Shown here: one piece after another, positions 10,365-22,834 of the stretch | Layout of the letters: the number at the start of each line of letters is the position of its first letter | How positions within the stretch are numbered: the stretch's first letter is position 1 | Assembly (NCBI GenBank): GCA_949130495.1 | Contig: OX422208.1 | Location: 639,386,523 to 639,450,522 of the forward strand | Length of the DNA stretch: 64,000 bases | Reading direction: 5' to 3' | Origin: Sambucus nigra | Lineage: Eukaryota > Streptophyta > Magnoliopsida > Dipsacales > Adoxaceae | Program-made: the position numbers and the translations under genes | The notes under the pieces: model-generated | What the model was told of the DNA's origin: nothing | What the model saw: only the letters and a program-made list of their open reading frames with translations | The model's database searches: none

Positions 10365-10382
10365 ATTTGGGACCGTCTATGG
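10365..10382 (+). other. Primer-binding site of element B
   Basis: ATTTGGGACCGTCTATGG directly follows the LTR. It is a decayed form of the ATTGGCGCCGTCTGTGG found in element A. Confidence 0.65.
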
Positions 10383-10600
10383 AAAACATATCATTCTCAT
10401 CTTAGCTTGGATTTCCTCACTCATTTGTGGTTGTGATTCAAATCCGCCATTGTTCTATCTGAATCACCATTACCAGAGTTTGGGTGGTGGAGTTCGTCAA
10501 CTTCCTTATATGATGAACCCTATTTTCTTTTCACCCATGTTATTGCTATTTTTTCTCTCTCTTTGATTGTAAGGAAACATTGAAATATTTAGTGGCCAGT
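10383..10600 (+). other. Leader of element B
   Basis: No gene seen. The 70-codon frame at 10354-10566 starts inside the LTR and is spurious. Confidence 0.4.
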
Positions 10601-11540
10601 CAGCAAGCCATGTAGCACCAGTTAATGGCATTTAGTTGAGAAATAATAATTCAGATCCCAGAAGACTCGACCGTAAACTTAATCACACCAGCAGTCGTGA
10701 CAGGGAACACACCGCCAATAATTGAGGGACCAAACATAGATCCAAAAAATAGGTCCCATATAGCCTAAGGAGGACAGAAATTACGGTTCCCCATTGTCAC
10801 CACCTTAGAAAGCTAATTAAAGGAGTCTTAAGGAATTTGCGTAATAGGAAGAGCATAGTTCAGACTATGACGAACAGTATGAGACATCAAGCATGCTATA
10901 TCGACAAGATAAAGTCTCTACTCTTCCTCCTACTTACCAAGGTAAAAGTATCCAATATACCTCCAGTATCCGTAGAGTCAGCACATGAATATTTCATTCA
11001 TAGGACAAAGCAAAGGGTTAGAATTTGAACATCTCGGCCCAAATGTGGGACGATGATCATTGGTCATATAAGCCAAGCCTTTCCAAAGCACTAGTCAGCC
11101 AGTAGAGAAAGCTGAGAGGTGACTAGCATGAAGAGGGAACCTCGTAGATCCCCTTCCCACAAGAGGGATAAGAGAAAGTGGTGTGAGTTTTATCAGGATC
11201 ACGGCTATATAACAGACAAATGTTATTCTCTGAAAGACGAGATAAAGAAGTTTCTGAAGCTAGTAAAGATGAAAAAGTATGTCAATAAGGGTGGAATCCG
11301 ATATGATAACAACAAAATGTTTTCCTCATCAAAATACAATAAGTCGAAGAAGAAAGAAGTTCAAGCGAATTGAAATGACAAAAAATAGGATAATTACGAA
11401 GAGGATGACCCAAAACTCCCAATGAAGCCCGAGAAAATTAAAAGAAATCCACACATGATTTCTTTTGAAGCTAAAATCATATCAGGGGGCATAGGAGGTT
11501 AAGGAAAGGAGCCACAGGATAGAAATTCTCATGTCATCAA
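10601..11540 (+). pseudogene. gag: Degenerate gag of element B
   Basis: The best-preserved piece is the 84-codon frame at 11119-11373. It has a basic run (SPSHKRDKRK), then KWCEFYQDHGYITDKC, the Cys/His cluster at the C-terminal end of Tat gag, then SLKDEIKKFLK. Upstream frames (10837-11028) read as diverged gag without clear motifs. Gag would form the virus-like particle and bind the element RNA; here stops and shifts preclude that. Confidence 0.65.
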
Positions 11541-11639
11541 AGGTAAGGGAAAGATAAAATGAATGGATATTAACTTGTTAGAGTCTGAGGAAAACCAAAC
11601 AAATCGAATAAAGTGGATATTGAAAGTCTCATAGTGGGA

Positions 11640-12060
11640 TTTTCCAGCTTGCATTTTAAAGGAATCCTAGCTTCTCACAATGACCCACTTGTTATCAACA
11701 CATGAGTGCATGTCTAAAATACATTTTGTATCTTCATAGAGGGAGGAAGCTCAATCGATGTAATATTTTAGGATTTCTTGAAATTCTTACAGCTTATCAA
11801 CCCCTATCATTATCCTTTAATCAAATTTAGCAATAATAAGGTGCACCCACTAGGAATATCTGATATGCATATCCTTATAGGAACATGCCCAAGATGTTTG
11901 AAGAGAAGAAGAAACTTTTTTTATCATGGATGAAAATATGTTCACAGGTTATAATATTATTTTAGGGAGGGTAGGTCTAAAGGAGTTTGAACTCGTGGCT
12001 TCCACTATACATCAGATGATGATATTCTTGACTCCTTATAGGGTAAGGGAAGGTAGTGGT
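11640..12060 (+). pseudogene. pol: Degenerate protease of element B
   Basis: The reading EGGSSIDVIF marks the aspartic-protease active-site region. Where most Gypsy copies have D-T/Q-GSS, this copy has Glu-Gly-GSS, so the catalytic Asp is lost. Further stops follow. It lies between gag and RT as expected. Confidence 0.5.
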
Positions 12061-12194
12061 GATCAAGTGGAATAATGGGAGTTCTATTTCACCTCAGCAG
12101 AGGAAAGAGAATCCCATAAGAGGAAAACCACCTCTTATAATATTGATGCCCATGATCCACGAGGTGAGCAAAAATTAAAGAAGGGATAGCGAGT

Positions 12195-13067
12195 GGAAGA
12201 GGTAGAATCCATCATCCGTAAAGAGGATGAAATTGAAAGTCATCCTAATTGGCTCATCCCTTAAACCATCCTTGAAGAATGATTTAGTTGAAATGTTGCA
12301 TAAAAGGCAGAGCATCTTTACATGGAGTCAGATTGACATGCCAAGGATTGACCCCAATGTCAAATGTCACAAGATTAACCTTAAAAATATGGCAATAACA
12401 TTGAAACAAAAGAAATAAATGTTTTCATGGTGCCAAAACTATGGAAAAAATATGGAAAAAATGTTAGAGATGATGAACTTTATTAAAAAGGTTAAATATC
12501 CAAATTGTCTATCGAATGTCGTCATGGTGCCAAAATAGAATGGTAAGTGGAGAATGTGTGTGGATTTTCCAAATCTCAACAAGGCTTTCCCCCAATATAG
12601 TTTCCATTTTCCCATAATTGATCAAACAGTAGAAGCCACAGTGGGGCATGAGATCATTAGCTTCATTGATGCATATTCACGTTATAACCAAATTTTAATT
12701 TTTGAAGAAGACTCGTTTAATTACTGAAAAAAGAAATTACGGTTATAACGTTATGTCTTTCGACCTAAAGAATGAAGGTGAACTTATCAGAGTCTCATCA
12801 ATAAGATGTTTAAGGAGAAAATTATCAAGACGGTGGAGGTTTACATCGACGATATGTTTACAAAAATTTGAAGGTTGAGAATCATGTTAAGGATTTAGAA
12901 AGAACTTTTAACACTATGGATCACTATAAGATAAAGTTGAATCCAACCACGTGCGTCTTCGGTTTTGGCATGGGGAAGTGTTTGCAATTTATAGTCAACC
13001 AAAGGAGCATTGAGGCCAGCCTAACTAAGATAAAGGAATTGATCGAGATGAAGACCCCAAGGAATAT
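12195..13067 (+). pseudogene. pol: Reverse transcriptase of element B, first part (interrupted by C)
   Basis: In order: IFTWSQIDMPRIDP (12227-12418 frame), VPKQNGKWRMCVDF, IDAYSRYNQI, the catalytic box VEVYIDDM at about 12835, then LKLNPTTCVFGFG in a third frame (12868-13071). The YIDD active site is kept, but at least three frameshifts and several stops separate the blocks. The last codons, KTPRN, are cut by Sirevirus C. The continuation TKYIQRLTDVV appears at 34694. Confidence 0.85.
13063..13067. repeat. Target duplication of element C, left half
   Basis: AATAT here versus AATAC at 34693-34697; the final A of the LTR is shared with the right copy. One substitution separates them. Confidence 0.65.
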
Positions 13068-15004
13068 TTAAGAAACTACAACTTAAGTTGTTTAATACAA
13101 GATTAAACTTTCTAAATGCCTCCGAACTGTTTTCTAAAGAAACTATTTTCTTTAAATAAATTATAAACACAAGATGTGTAAAACAGTTATAAACGAGTAA
13201 TTTCAGTTATAGGTTTACCAGTTTTGGAAAGAAACATAAACAGAATAAACCAACACAACCTCGTGAAAGGTAAGAGCGTAAATGAAAGTGTACACAAGCA
13301 ATGTTACAATGGTAAGACCCCACCTAATTGGGGAAACATCCACGGTGACCTCTACGCCACAAAAGTAAAAATTCCACTAAAAATGAGTAACAGATTACAA
13401 GCTACATAACAATCAAGACACACAAACAAACATAATCTATGTTCAGAAATGTACCAACTCCTCTTGCGTGTTCTCACTTCTGCTAAGGTTCTGATTGTTG
13501 TTGATGTTCTCCCATCTTCTTGTCTTTACTCCTTTTAGTCTTTACATCAACTCTAACAGTCCAGTATCTCAACACTAACATGTTTCAGTGTAGTAGTGTG
13601 AATGTGTATGCAGTCTAGTGCTCTAAACTCATGTATGCAACTCACACACACTTAATTACAGACAATATGAGTTATCAAATTACAAACAGATCTCTCTAGA
13701 TGCAAAGTTTTCTAAAATTAGCTTAGTCAAATAAGTCAGACTTTGGATCTTTCAAATAACGGCAGATCATGAAGGAATCTTGCTATACAAACTAGCCAAG
13801 ATCCTATGCACTTTCTTTGTTTTGAAAATAGTAATTGAAAGTGAAAACCCCAATCAAGATCCCAAAACTAGATCTAAATCTGCCAGTTTGAGTAAGATGA
13901 AATCAGAAAGGATATTATTAGTTTAGGATTTGACAAAAACATTTATTTTGAAATTAACCAATAAAGAATATATTTCTCGAAATAATAAATCAGATCTAGC
14001 AAAAAACTACATGAACTGTATCGCAGAAATTAAATCTCAGATTTTTATATGAAGAACTAGAGACTTAATCAACGTGATTAAGTTGGTAAACAGATATTAG
14101 ATAGTAGAGGAAAAACTTCTCAAATCACGGACTATAAACACTCATAAAAAGGTTTTCTGGTTTGGATTTGGTTTGAAGTTTGAGGTAGGGTTTGTAAAAA
14201 CTTTCGAACTCTCTCTCTTTCTAACTCTTTCTCTCTACTCTATCTTCTCTCTCTTTTCTCTTAGAGGAAACAAATTACCAAAATTTACAAAATTTAATAC
14301 GAAGCCTCCTTATATACTGAGAGAGAAGGCTCTAGAAGATCGAGGGAAATAAACGATCAGGATTGATTCGAAATCAATCTAAGGGTTGCCAAGCCACCAC
14401 TTTTAAAATAGATTTGATTGGTTCAAAATAAAAAACGGGGATTATAACAAAACACATGCAGATCATTGATTAAAATGATCTAATGGTGAACAGTGAGTCT
14501 CAAGTATGTGAGTGTGAGAAAACACATATCAGGCCGTTATAAGGGAAACACATGTAAAGCATAGATCAAGTAAAAAATGCATGTTTTTTAGTTCTTAAAA
14601 ATAAAAATTGCACCCACAATATTCTCAAGCGCTTTCGGATTCTACCCAACTAGAATTTATGCCCTAAAAATAATTTATAAATCTAACCCCAAAGGTTTTT
14701 AAGCCAACCAAATTAATTTCTAAAAATCATTTTAAAATCTTAGAAATTATTTAAAGTTCCCAAAAATAGTAGAAAATCAATTTCAGTGTAATTAACTCAC
14801 ACACAACCAATTGTATCGTGATATGATGTATGTATGCAGTCCCAGTGTGTGCTGTTGGTGAGCTACCTTTAAGAACTTATAGAGTAATTAAATGAAGTGT
14901 CTGAGGTACTTTGGTAACTAGAGATAGGACTCAAATTTTATCACAATTTCCAAACTAGATGAGCACCTATAGTATAGACTTAAGTAAGTCAAGGATATAG
15001 GGTG
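13068..15004 (-). repeat. 3' LTR of element C (left copy)
   Basis: Aligns with the right LTR (30749 onward) from the start to GTCAAGGATATAG near 15000. The first dinucleotide is TT instead of TG, and the last bases diverge because a deletion joins the LTR to pol. A CT-rich run (14205-14260) and minus-strand TATATAAGGAGG (14308-14319) mark its promoter area. Confidence 0.85.
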
Positions 15005-15072
15005 AATATGAAAGATATTCAGAGTGCCTTTGATGTATTTAATAATTCTTTTAATGCGAAAAAGTTGACTCT
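15005..15072 (-). pseudogene. pol: Pol fragment of element C left of the D insertion
   Basis: The plus string ATTCAGAGTGCCTTTGATGT corresponds to ATTCAGAGTGCCTTTCACAT in element F, within the RT-RNase H joint. Element F has about 0.8 kb (rest of RNase H and polypurine tract) between this point and its LTR. Here that is deleted. The reading resumes at 25784 after D. Confidence 0.75.
15068..15072. repeat. Target duplication of element D, left half
   Basis: ACTCT, identical to 25779-25783. Confidence 0.9.
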
Positions 15073-17988
15073 TGTGACACCCCGACTAATTAAATACCGG
15101 GTAGCTACTCCTTTATTAAATTAAATCCAAAATGCCAGGTTGGCTCGGTTAATAGCATCACTGTCGAAATTTTTTTATTATTACTAACCACCTAGTATTT
15201 AAAAAGTAAGTTGTCAAATTTTAATTAAAGTCTGATTAACATGCAGTACAAGATTTAAAGCAAGAATAATATCACCATTCATCATAACGAAATAATAGAA
15301 TAACCATCACATGATAATAAATAAATCCGGAGGAAAAACTCCTCACAACAAATCCCACAACTGAAATAAGTAACGAAATACTGAATGCTGAATTAATACA
15401 TGCCAAAGTCTGAAAAACTGAAATGGAAATGTATCTTTAATGGAACTGGGCAACATGCCCTAAAACTGAGGAATACTGAATATGGTATCGAAATGATAGA
15501 AGCGTCAAAAAGCAAATCCCTGTAGCTTCCACAAACAGCTATAGCTCGTCATCTGAGTGAGAATCATATGCATGGTGTCCTTGTGGCTGGGCACCTGAAA
15601 ATGGTTTTACAAGAAAATAGATTTGAAAGCAAACGGGTCAGAGCCCGAATGTGGAGATATTTTAAAAACCTGCAAGTGCTTTAAAAACATTTAAAACATT
15701 AAATGCAAAGTACATGTTAGGACGTGCACTCGCATGAAATTCTCACCTCTCGACTAAATGTGCACTCCTAACGTAAGTACCCATCTAAAATGACACTAAT
15801 CCCTAGCTAAGTGACATCATATCTAGCTAGACTGCCATAGGTTCTACTCTTATTACTCGATCCCCATTTACATTATAACGATCTCATTTAAATAGGGCTT
15901 AACGTAAATTCAGTTTCTCCCATAAAAGCAACACAACTCATTATAGATTATCCCTTTTATATTTTCCAAATTTATACACACAATACCATATGAAAGTTCC
16001 CATAATAAAGTGTATATTTTCCACAACATAAATATACAATATAAGCACCCCGAGACTAATCTGCGGTGCACACATACTCTGCTATCCATCCCGGTACATC
16101 ACGTACATAAGGATTTCATATTCCTAATCTCTCAGGAATAGTTCACAGATAACAACATCACAAATAATGGAGGCGAACACAGTCACATCACATGAGTCAC
16201 GCACATACCTGCGCTCCCACGATCAGCAGACTTATTAACATCCCAATAAATCCTTCTCTGACCTATGTTCATCGAGGTAACCAGTCTAAATCCGGGCAAC
16301 ACAAGGATTAGAGGGCCCTAAGCGAACGCAAACCTCCCATGATAACAAGTATGGTAGGTATGTCATACACACAAATCATATATCAATACTAAGTAAACAC
16401 GCATCTTAGTAATCACCGTAGTTTAATTTTAGTACTTATCGCATTCTCGTACCAACTTATAATTTATACAATTTATATAATCCCGGTTCATAATCATACA
16501 CACCATAATTTATTCTCACGTCGTAGTAGGCACTCACGTCTCGACTCAAGTGTCTATTTGATTCGTTCCACAATTATAATTTACTCCTCATTATATCCCA
16601 AATGTCCCAAGTAGACCAATACATCATCAAAGGAATGTTATCTCTATCCTCGAACAAGTTTACGGGACTCCCAAAATCAAAATAGGCCAAAAACTCCTAA
16701 ACTGCCAGCTCGTTAGAAGTCTCGTTCGAACGAACTGTGCCTTCTAACAAACATCTCTTTTGAACGAAGGTATCGAACGAAATTCCCCCTCGTTAGAAGC
16801 AACTGGTCAACTCGTTAGAAGCTCGTTCGAACGAGCTCGTTCGAACGACCTGGGGAGGCCTTCTAACAAACGACTAGTTTCGTGCCCATAATTCCTATTT
16901 TCGTTTTTCACCAATTTCTACTCCTCAAATCTCCTCTAAAATTCGTCCCAACAATGTTTTAAGGTCTCTAATCAATCCTAAACATACTAAGGTCACATAC
17001 TAACGTGTTTTAAGGAATCAATTCATCCTAAACATCATTAAATCATCAAGTCTCTTCACTTTTCCCCAAATTTTCAAGAACATGAACCCTAGAATTTATA
17101 ATCATCAATTTACTCAAATTAGATCCGTTTTTGTTACATCCAACATATATTAACATCAGGGTAATCATCTCTATACGATTCTACATGCAATTTCATCTCA
17201 AAATTTAAGTTCTAAGTCCAATTAAAATGGGTTTTTATTAAACTCCCAAGAACAATTTGATTTTTGTAAAATTCCTACGCATGGAAGAAGCATTCTCTAT
17301 AATAATTGAATTTAAACTACTTGCCTTGATTCAATCTCTAATTTTGATGACGATTTGAAGAAGTTCCCTCTCTCTTCCTGCAGAATTCCCTTCTATCTCT
17401 CTCTCTCCAAGCTTTCTTCTCCAATGGCTATGGTGGCTAGGGTTTGTTTTGGGAACTTAGAAAACCTAATTCTAAAACTCCCCGTAGTCTTATGGGTCAA
17501 TATGGTTGGTAGTGGGTTTAGTGGTTGGTTTCCTGAATCAAATATAATTTACTAATTTTCGTCACTTTTAATTCCTAAAAATACAAAATTACCAAAATAC
17601 CCTTTATGTTGCCGGTATGGCCTAAAAATACCCCGGGACCCAAACTAAACCCCCGGCTAGTGTTTTCTAACTATCTCGACCCTTCCGGACGCGTTGGCGC
17701 ACTCAAAAAGACCATACAGTTAATAGAATTTGAATTTGATTTTATAATTGAAATTTTTTTATATCCTGATGCGACTGTCTCACGCGTCCCAATAAAATGT
17801 CCAAATTGCCGTATATCAATCTCACGACAAATTTCATAATTCAATATTCATATATCATCATATATACTCAATATAGTCAAATACCAACTCACAACTTGCT
17901 AGTATTTTTTTTCGGATTAATTCCCAATTAATTCTCATTTAATTAATTAATCCCTAAAATAAATATCGCCAAAATACGGGGTATTACA
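15073..17988 (-). repeat. 3' LTR of element D (left copy)
   Basis: Starts TGTGACACCCCGACTAATTA and ends GGGGTATTACA; 2,916 bp. It aligns throughout with 22835-25778. It lacks about 30 bp of the palindromic TTCGAACGA cluster that the other LTR has. Confidence 0.95.
16708..16867. repeat. Palindrome cluster in the left LTR of D
   Basis: Repeated CTCGTTAGAAG and palindromes of the type CTCGTTCGAACGAG, including GCTCGTTCGAACGAGC. CpG-rich compared with the surrounding AT-rich LTR. Confidence 0.85.
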
Positions 17989-18000
17989 TACTTTCCCCCT
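17989..18000 (-). other. Polypurine tract of element D
   Basis: Minus strand AGGGGGAAAGTA abuts the LTR start TGTAATACCCC. Confidence 0.85.
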
Positions 18001-18030
18001 AATAACAGAATTTCGTCCCGAAATTCGGAA

Positions 18031-19290
18031 CTAGAAAGTACCTGATAAAAACAACTCTGGATAACGTTCGTGCATCTCATCCTCGCGTTCCCATGTGGAC
18101 TCCTCGACATTGTGATGTCGCCACTGAACACGCACTAACGGAACTATCTTTGACCGCAGCTTCCTCTCACTTCGGTCCAAAATAGCAATCGGCCTCTCCT
18201 CGTAGGGCCTATCAGGCTGTAGATCAATCTCCTTCAAAGCGATGTGAGAATGAGCCAAATCGTCCCTGAGATATTTCCTTAGCGCGGAAATATGAAACAC
18301 ATCGTGAATCCGGTGTAAATGCTCCGGTAACCCGAGTCTATACGCAACTAGTCCAATCCTCTCAATAATAGGAAACGGCCCCACATACCTCGGTGCCAAC
18401 TTCCCCTTCTTCCCGAAATGCATAATCCCCTTCATAGGAGATACTCTGAGCAAAACCTGGTCCCCCACTTGGAACTCCTTGAAAGATCTCTTCGCATCAG
18501 CATAACTCTTCTGCCGGTCTTGAGCTACCCGAATGCGACTCCGAATCAACTCAATCCTTGCTGAAGTATCCTCTTCCGGCCCAAGTAGTTTGTCGTCCCC
18601 CACCTCTAACCAACATGCTGGGGAACGACAAGGCCTACCATAGAACGCCTCAAACGGAGCCATGCCAATAGTGAACAGGTAGGAGTTATTATAAGCAAAC
18701 TCTACCAGTGGAAGGTATTGCTCCCATCCACCTCCAAAGTCAATAATACACATGCGTAGCATGTCCTCCAACATCTGATTTGTGATCTCGGTCTGCCCAT
18801 CAGTCTGCGGATGATAAGTCGTACTCAACCGCAATTCCGTGCCCATGGCCTCCTGGATACTCTCCCAAAACCGCGAAACAAATATCTTGTCTCTGTCAGA
18901 CACGATATTTAGGGGCACACCATGATGTCTCACTATCTCCGAAATGAAGTGTTGGGCATACTGTCCCGTAGTGTAGTCAGTCCTTACGGGTAAAAAGTGA
19001 GCGACTTTGGACAACCTGTCCACAATTACCCAAACGGAGTCGTGACCCCTCTGCGACGTAGGCAACCCCGTGATAAAGTCCATGGATATGCTCTCCCACA
19101 TCCACACCGGGACCTCCAACGGCTGTAGAAGTCCTGTCGGTCTCTGATGATCCACTTTTACTAGCTGGCAAGTGGCGCATTTCGAAACAAACTCAGCAAT
19201 ATCTCTCTTCATACCGCTCCACCAATACTGGCGTCTCATGTCTTGGTACATTTTGTCCCCTCCGGGATGTACCGCGAACCGTGAGACTCT
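18031..19290 (-). pseudogene. pol: Integrase with C-terminal chromodomain-like region, element D
   Basis: The open frame 18031-19251 (406 codons) begins at the zinc-binding module (YWWSGMKRDI...CATC). The core has the acidic triad: SMDFITGLP, NIVSDRDKIF and DGQTEITNQ. It ends with the GPFPIIERIG and HDVFHISALRKY blocks. A final segment, VRVQWRHHNVEESTWERE, is the shortened chromodomain typical of plant chromoviruses, which bind marked chromatin. It integrates the DNA copy. Only the junction to RNase H is broken, by a frameshift near 19285. The long frame suggests recent loss. Confidence 0.92.
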
Positions 19291-20723
19291 GCCATCACCT
19301 CGTGTCGTAATTCCTCCCCTTCCGGAACCACCAATCTCCCATTGAAGCGTAATCCCCCGTCTGAGCTAACGGTATAGGACTCGGCTCCTTTTGCTAGTAA
19401 TCGAACTATCTGCTCCTGACAGAATGAGTCATTAGCCTGTGCCCATACTACCTTCGTGACAATCTGTGGTGTAACGATCATCACAGACATGAAAGATCGG
19501 GCCACTGCATCCTGGTGTCCCAACTCCTTCCACTTTGCCTTCCACACCCCTTTCACCTCATCTGCTGGCCTACGGCTCAACGCGTTTGCTACCACGTTAG
19601 CCTTACTTGGGTGATACTGGATATCGAACTGGTAGTCCTTCACAAACTCAAGCCACCTCCTTTGCCGCATGTTCAACTCCTTCTGCGTGAATAGGTACTG
19701 TAGGGACTTGTGGTCCGTGAACAATTGGAACTTCTCCCCCAAAAGATAGTGCCTCCAAATCCGTAGGGCAAATACCACTGCCACCAACTCCAAATCATGC
19801 GTGGGGTAATTCTTCTCATGAGGCTTAAGCTTACGAGAAGCATAAGCTATGGCCTGTCTCTCCTGCTGCAATACACCTCCAAGTCCTTGCAAAGACGCAT
19901 CGATGTAAACCAAATACTCAACTCCCGGTCTCGGCAATGCTAACACAGGTGCTGAGGTCAATTTGTCCTTCAATTCATCGAATGCCAACTGACAGGCATC
20001 ACTCCAGATGAATGGAACACCCTTACGAGTCAGATGTGTCAAAGGACCTGCTATCTTCGAGAAACCCCGAATAAACCTCCTGTAGTATCCTGCTAGACCC
20101 AAGAAACTACGAATATCCGTTGGTGTCATGGGCTGTCCCCACTCCCTCACCGCGGATACCTTCCCCGGATCAACAGATATTCCCCGGTCGAAAATAATAT
20201 GTCCCAAAAACTGGACCTCCTTTAGCCAAAACCCGCACTTCTCAAACTTTGCATACAGTTCGTTCTGACGTAGTGTCTGCAAAACTTGTCTCAAATGTTC
20301 GGCGTGCTCCTCCTCTGTCTGCGAGTAAACCAGAATATCATCGATGAAGACAATGACAAACTGATCTAGGAAATCCCTGAACACTCTGTTCATCAAGTCC
20401 ATAAACACTGCTAGAGCGTTGGTCAAACCAAAAGGCATAACCCGAAACTCGTAAGAACCATATCTCGACAAGAACGCAGTCTTTGAGACACCCTCCTCCC
20501 TGATACGCAACTGATGGTATCCCGATCTCAAATCAATCTTCGAGAAGAAAGAAGCTCCTCTCAACTGGTCGAATAAGTCATCGATTCGAGGCAACGAATA
20601 CTTATTCCATATCGTGACCTTATTCAACTCTCGGTAGTCCACACACAATCTTAGTGAACCGTCCCTCTTCTTCACAAATAAAATTGGAGCGCCCCAAGGT
20701 AAGGTACTCCTGCGACTAAAGCC
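19236..20723 (-). pseudogene. pol: Reverse transcriptase and RNase H of element D
   Basis: 479 codons are open from 20675 and the same frame extends upstream to the stop at 20724. RT blocks: [30 protein letters not shown] and the catalytic FIDDILVYS. RNase [34 protein letters not shown]. The last catalytic Asp of the family motif VADALSR is Asn here (VANALSRR), a GAC-to-AAC change, so RNase H should be dead although the frame is open. Downstream reading leaves frame near 19285. It copies element RNA to DNA. Confidence 0.92.
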
Positions 20724-21494
20724 CTAACCTAACAGCTGCTCTATCTGATCTCGTAGCTCTCGCATCTCTGCCGGAGCCATACTGTACGGTGTGCGTGCTA
20801 TAGTTCTCGTATCTGGCAATAGGTCTATAACAAAGTCTATCTCTCGACTAGGGGGTAGGCCTGGTATCTCCTGAAACATATCAGAATATTCCCTGACAAC
20901 TGGGATCGAATCTAAAGGAATCACAAACTCCTTAGAGGTATCCTCCTCTAGGTAATACAAATGAGCGGTCGAGCCTCCCTTTGGGCGAGGCATCGCCACT
21001 ACAAACATCTCTTGCCCCGGAATGGCAAAAATAATGCTCCCACCGAAGCAATCAATCATGGCTCTATAATCAGCGAGCCAATCCATACCGATAATCACAT
21101 CGTGAACATGCATATCTAATACCAACATATTTGCAGGTAATACCAGACTACCAATCTCTACCCCCACTCCCCGGCATATAAAGAATATACGTGACCCATT
21201 TCCCAATGGTGAGTCGTCACACGTCACTGTGCTCTCCGTTGTGGCTAACAACCCTAAAGCCTTCGCGAAATGTGTAGCTATAAAACAATGTGTAGCCCCC
21301 GTATCAAACAATAACCAACCCATAGTGTCATGGATAGGAAACGTACCCTCAATCGTAGGTGGTGCCTGTGGAACTACTGCCTGGTGGACGTTATAGACAC
21401 ATCCATACTGTAGCTTCCCCTGCTGAGCTGGGACTACTGGAATGGGTGGCAATGCTGCCATCTGTGGCGGTGCGGGGAGAGCGGCGGGAAACAT
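20724..21494 (-). pseudogene. pol: Aspartic protease region of element D
   Basis: 256 codons are open. WLLFDTGATHCFI carries the DTG active site, and VIIGMDWLADY is the second family block. The frame stops with TAG at 20724 just after QIEQLLG, 16 codons before [10 protein letters not shown] of RT in the same frame. This single nonsense change separates protease from RT. Upstream it continues into the gag tail. The enzyme would cut the polyprotein. Confidence 0.88.
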
Positions 21495-22652
21495 AGGCCT
21501 CTGCGGCTCCTGGCGAGCACCCTGCTGCTGCTGCTGTGGGGCCCTACCCCTATCAGGAAAATCCTATCATTTATGGCCAGTCTTGCCACAAACAAAACAC
21601 TTCCCTGGGAAGTTCCCTCCTCTCAGCCCCTGCGGTCCCTAGCCCTGGTGGCCGTTACCGTTCCTCCCTTGGCCCTGCTGGCCCTGCTAAAACTGCTGCC
21701 CATTCTGCCCCTGTTGGCCCTGATTACCGTTTGGACCCTGATGGCCCTGATGAAAACCTCCCTGTCCGTGCCTGTAATTTCCTGATCTGAACCTCTTCTG
21801 ATCCCCCTGCTGGGAACCCTGCTCACCCTGTCTCTGCCCCTGAATAGATTGTGCCCCACCGGCACCATGTCCTCCAGTCTTGCCCTGATGGCTAGACTCT
21901 TCCGATCTCTTGCCCTCAGCCATATGAAAGCGGTGATCCTAGCAGTGTAACAAAGTAGCGTTAACCACATCAGAATAAGTGGCCAACGAAAGGTTCCCTA
22001 ACAGATGCTGACGGATCCTCCATGTCAACCCATCGGTGAATTTCTCAATCTTCTTCTTTTCTGTCGGTATCTCATCTGGAACGATATTCAACAGATTCGT
22101 GAACTCGGCCTTATACTCGGCCACGATCTTACCCTCTTGCTTCAGATTCATCAGTTTTCTCCTCATTTCCGTGTGAACAGCTGACGGAAAGTACTTGCGG
22201 TCGAACCGCACCCAAAAGTCCTAAATAGTGAGAGTATCCCTCTCCTCCACGGTGGTAATAGACTCCCACCACTGCAGTGCAGATCCAACTAACTTGAAAA
22301 TAGCTAGCACCTGCTTCTGAACGTCCGTGCACTCATACATCCTCAAGTGCCTCTGCATATCCTTCCTCCACTAGCTCGAGACTACCACATCTGAGCTACC
22401 TGTAAACTCTGGCGGATGCGCTTTCTGAAAAGCGTCACGTACACGTTCCCAAGCAGACGGGAATGCATTTGCCTGTACTGGCGCGGCAACCGGCGCCTGA
22501 GGTGGTGCCTGCTGAACTACGGCAATTGCGACATTTACCGCTTGGGCTACAATGGCTGCAACCTCAGCGGCGTTCATCATGCTCTGAACTGGAACGGGCT
22601 GGGGCTCGGGCATTGCATCCCTGGGAACTCGTCGTGCACGTCGTGGAGGAAT
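21495..22652 (-). pseudogene. gag: Gag of element D
   Basis: The expected start, before PPRRARRV, is ATT at 22650-22652 instead of ATG; MPEPQPVPV at 22613 is the next Met. Capsid-type blocks include QWWESITTVEERD and VRFDRKYFPSAV (22211 frame). Stops at about 22371 and 22219 interrupt it. The tail is Gly/Gln/Arg-rich (21700-21900). The zinc knuckle reads KCFVCGKTGHK, then two stops, and its fourth ligand Cys is Phe. Gag would form the particle and bind RNA; this copy cannot. Confidence 0.85.
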
Positions 22653-22820
22653 ATGAAATAAGAATGAAGTTTATAAGTTCGCTGTTTATAAACTTAAAAT
22701 AGCTGAAGAACGAAGAATACACAAAAAGAGTACAACAGTCCTAAAATATAGGGCTCTATATCAAAGAAACTTAGCGGAAACATAATAGCTGTACAGATCC
22801 TAAGGACACTAGAACCTGAT
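22653..22820 (-). other. Leader of element D
   Basis: Short untranslated stretch between the primer site and gag. No features seen. Confidence 0.6.
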
Positions 22821-22832
22821 GCTCTGATACCA
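22821..22832 (-). other. Primer-binding site of element D (initiator tRNA-Met)
   Basis: Minus strand TGGTATCAGAGC, complementary to the 3' end of plant initiator tRNA-Met, two bases from the LTR end. Confidence 0.92.
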
Positions 22833-22834
22833 CC

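Noticed and set aside
10354..10566. 70-codon ORF after the LTR of B
   Set aside because: Starts inside the LTR and spans the primer site; not gag-like.
17355..17839. Plus-strand ORFs in the LTR of D (duplicated at 25048-25630)
   Set aside because: Both LTRs carry them with different reading ends; no motifs, AT-rich non-coding LTR sequence.
21442..21790. Plus-strand Leu/Pro/Gly-rich ORFs
   Set aside because: Antisense shadows of the Gly/Gln/Arg-rich gag tail of D.
22821..22832. tRNA gene near TGGTATCAGAGC
   Set aside because: Only the 12-base primer-site complement is present; no cloverleaf around it. The same holds at 58902-58913, 6761-6778 and 44957-44976.
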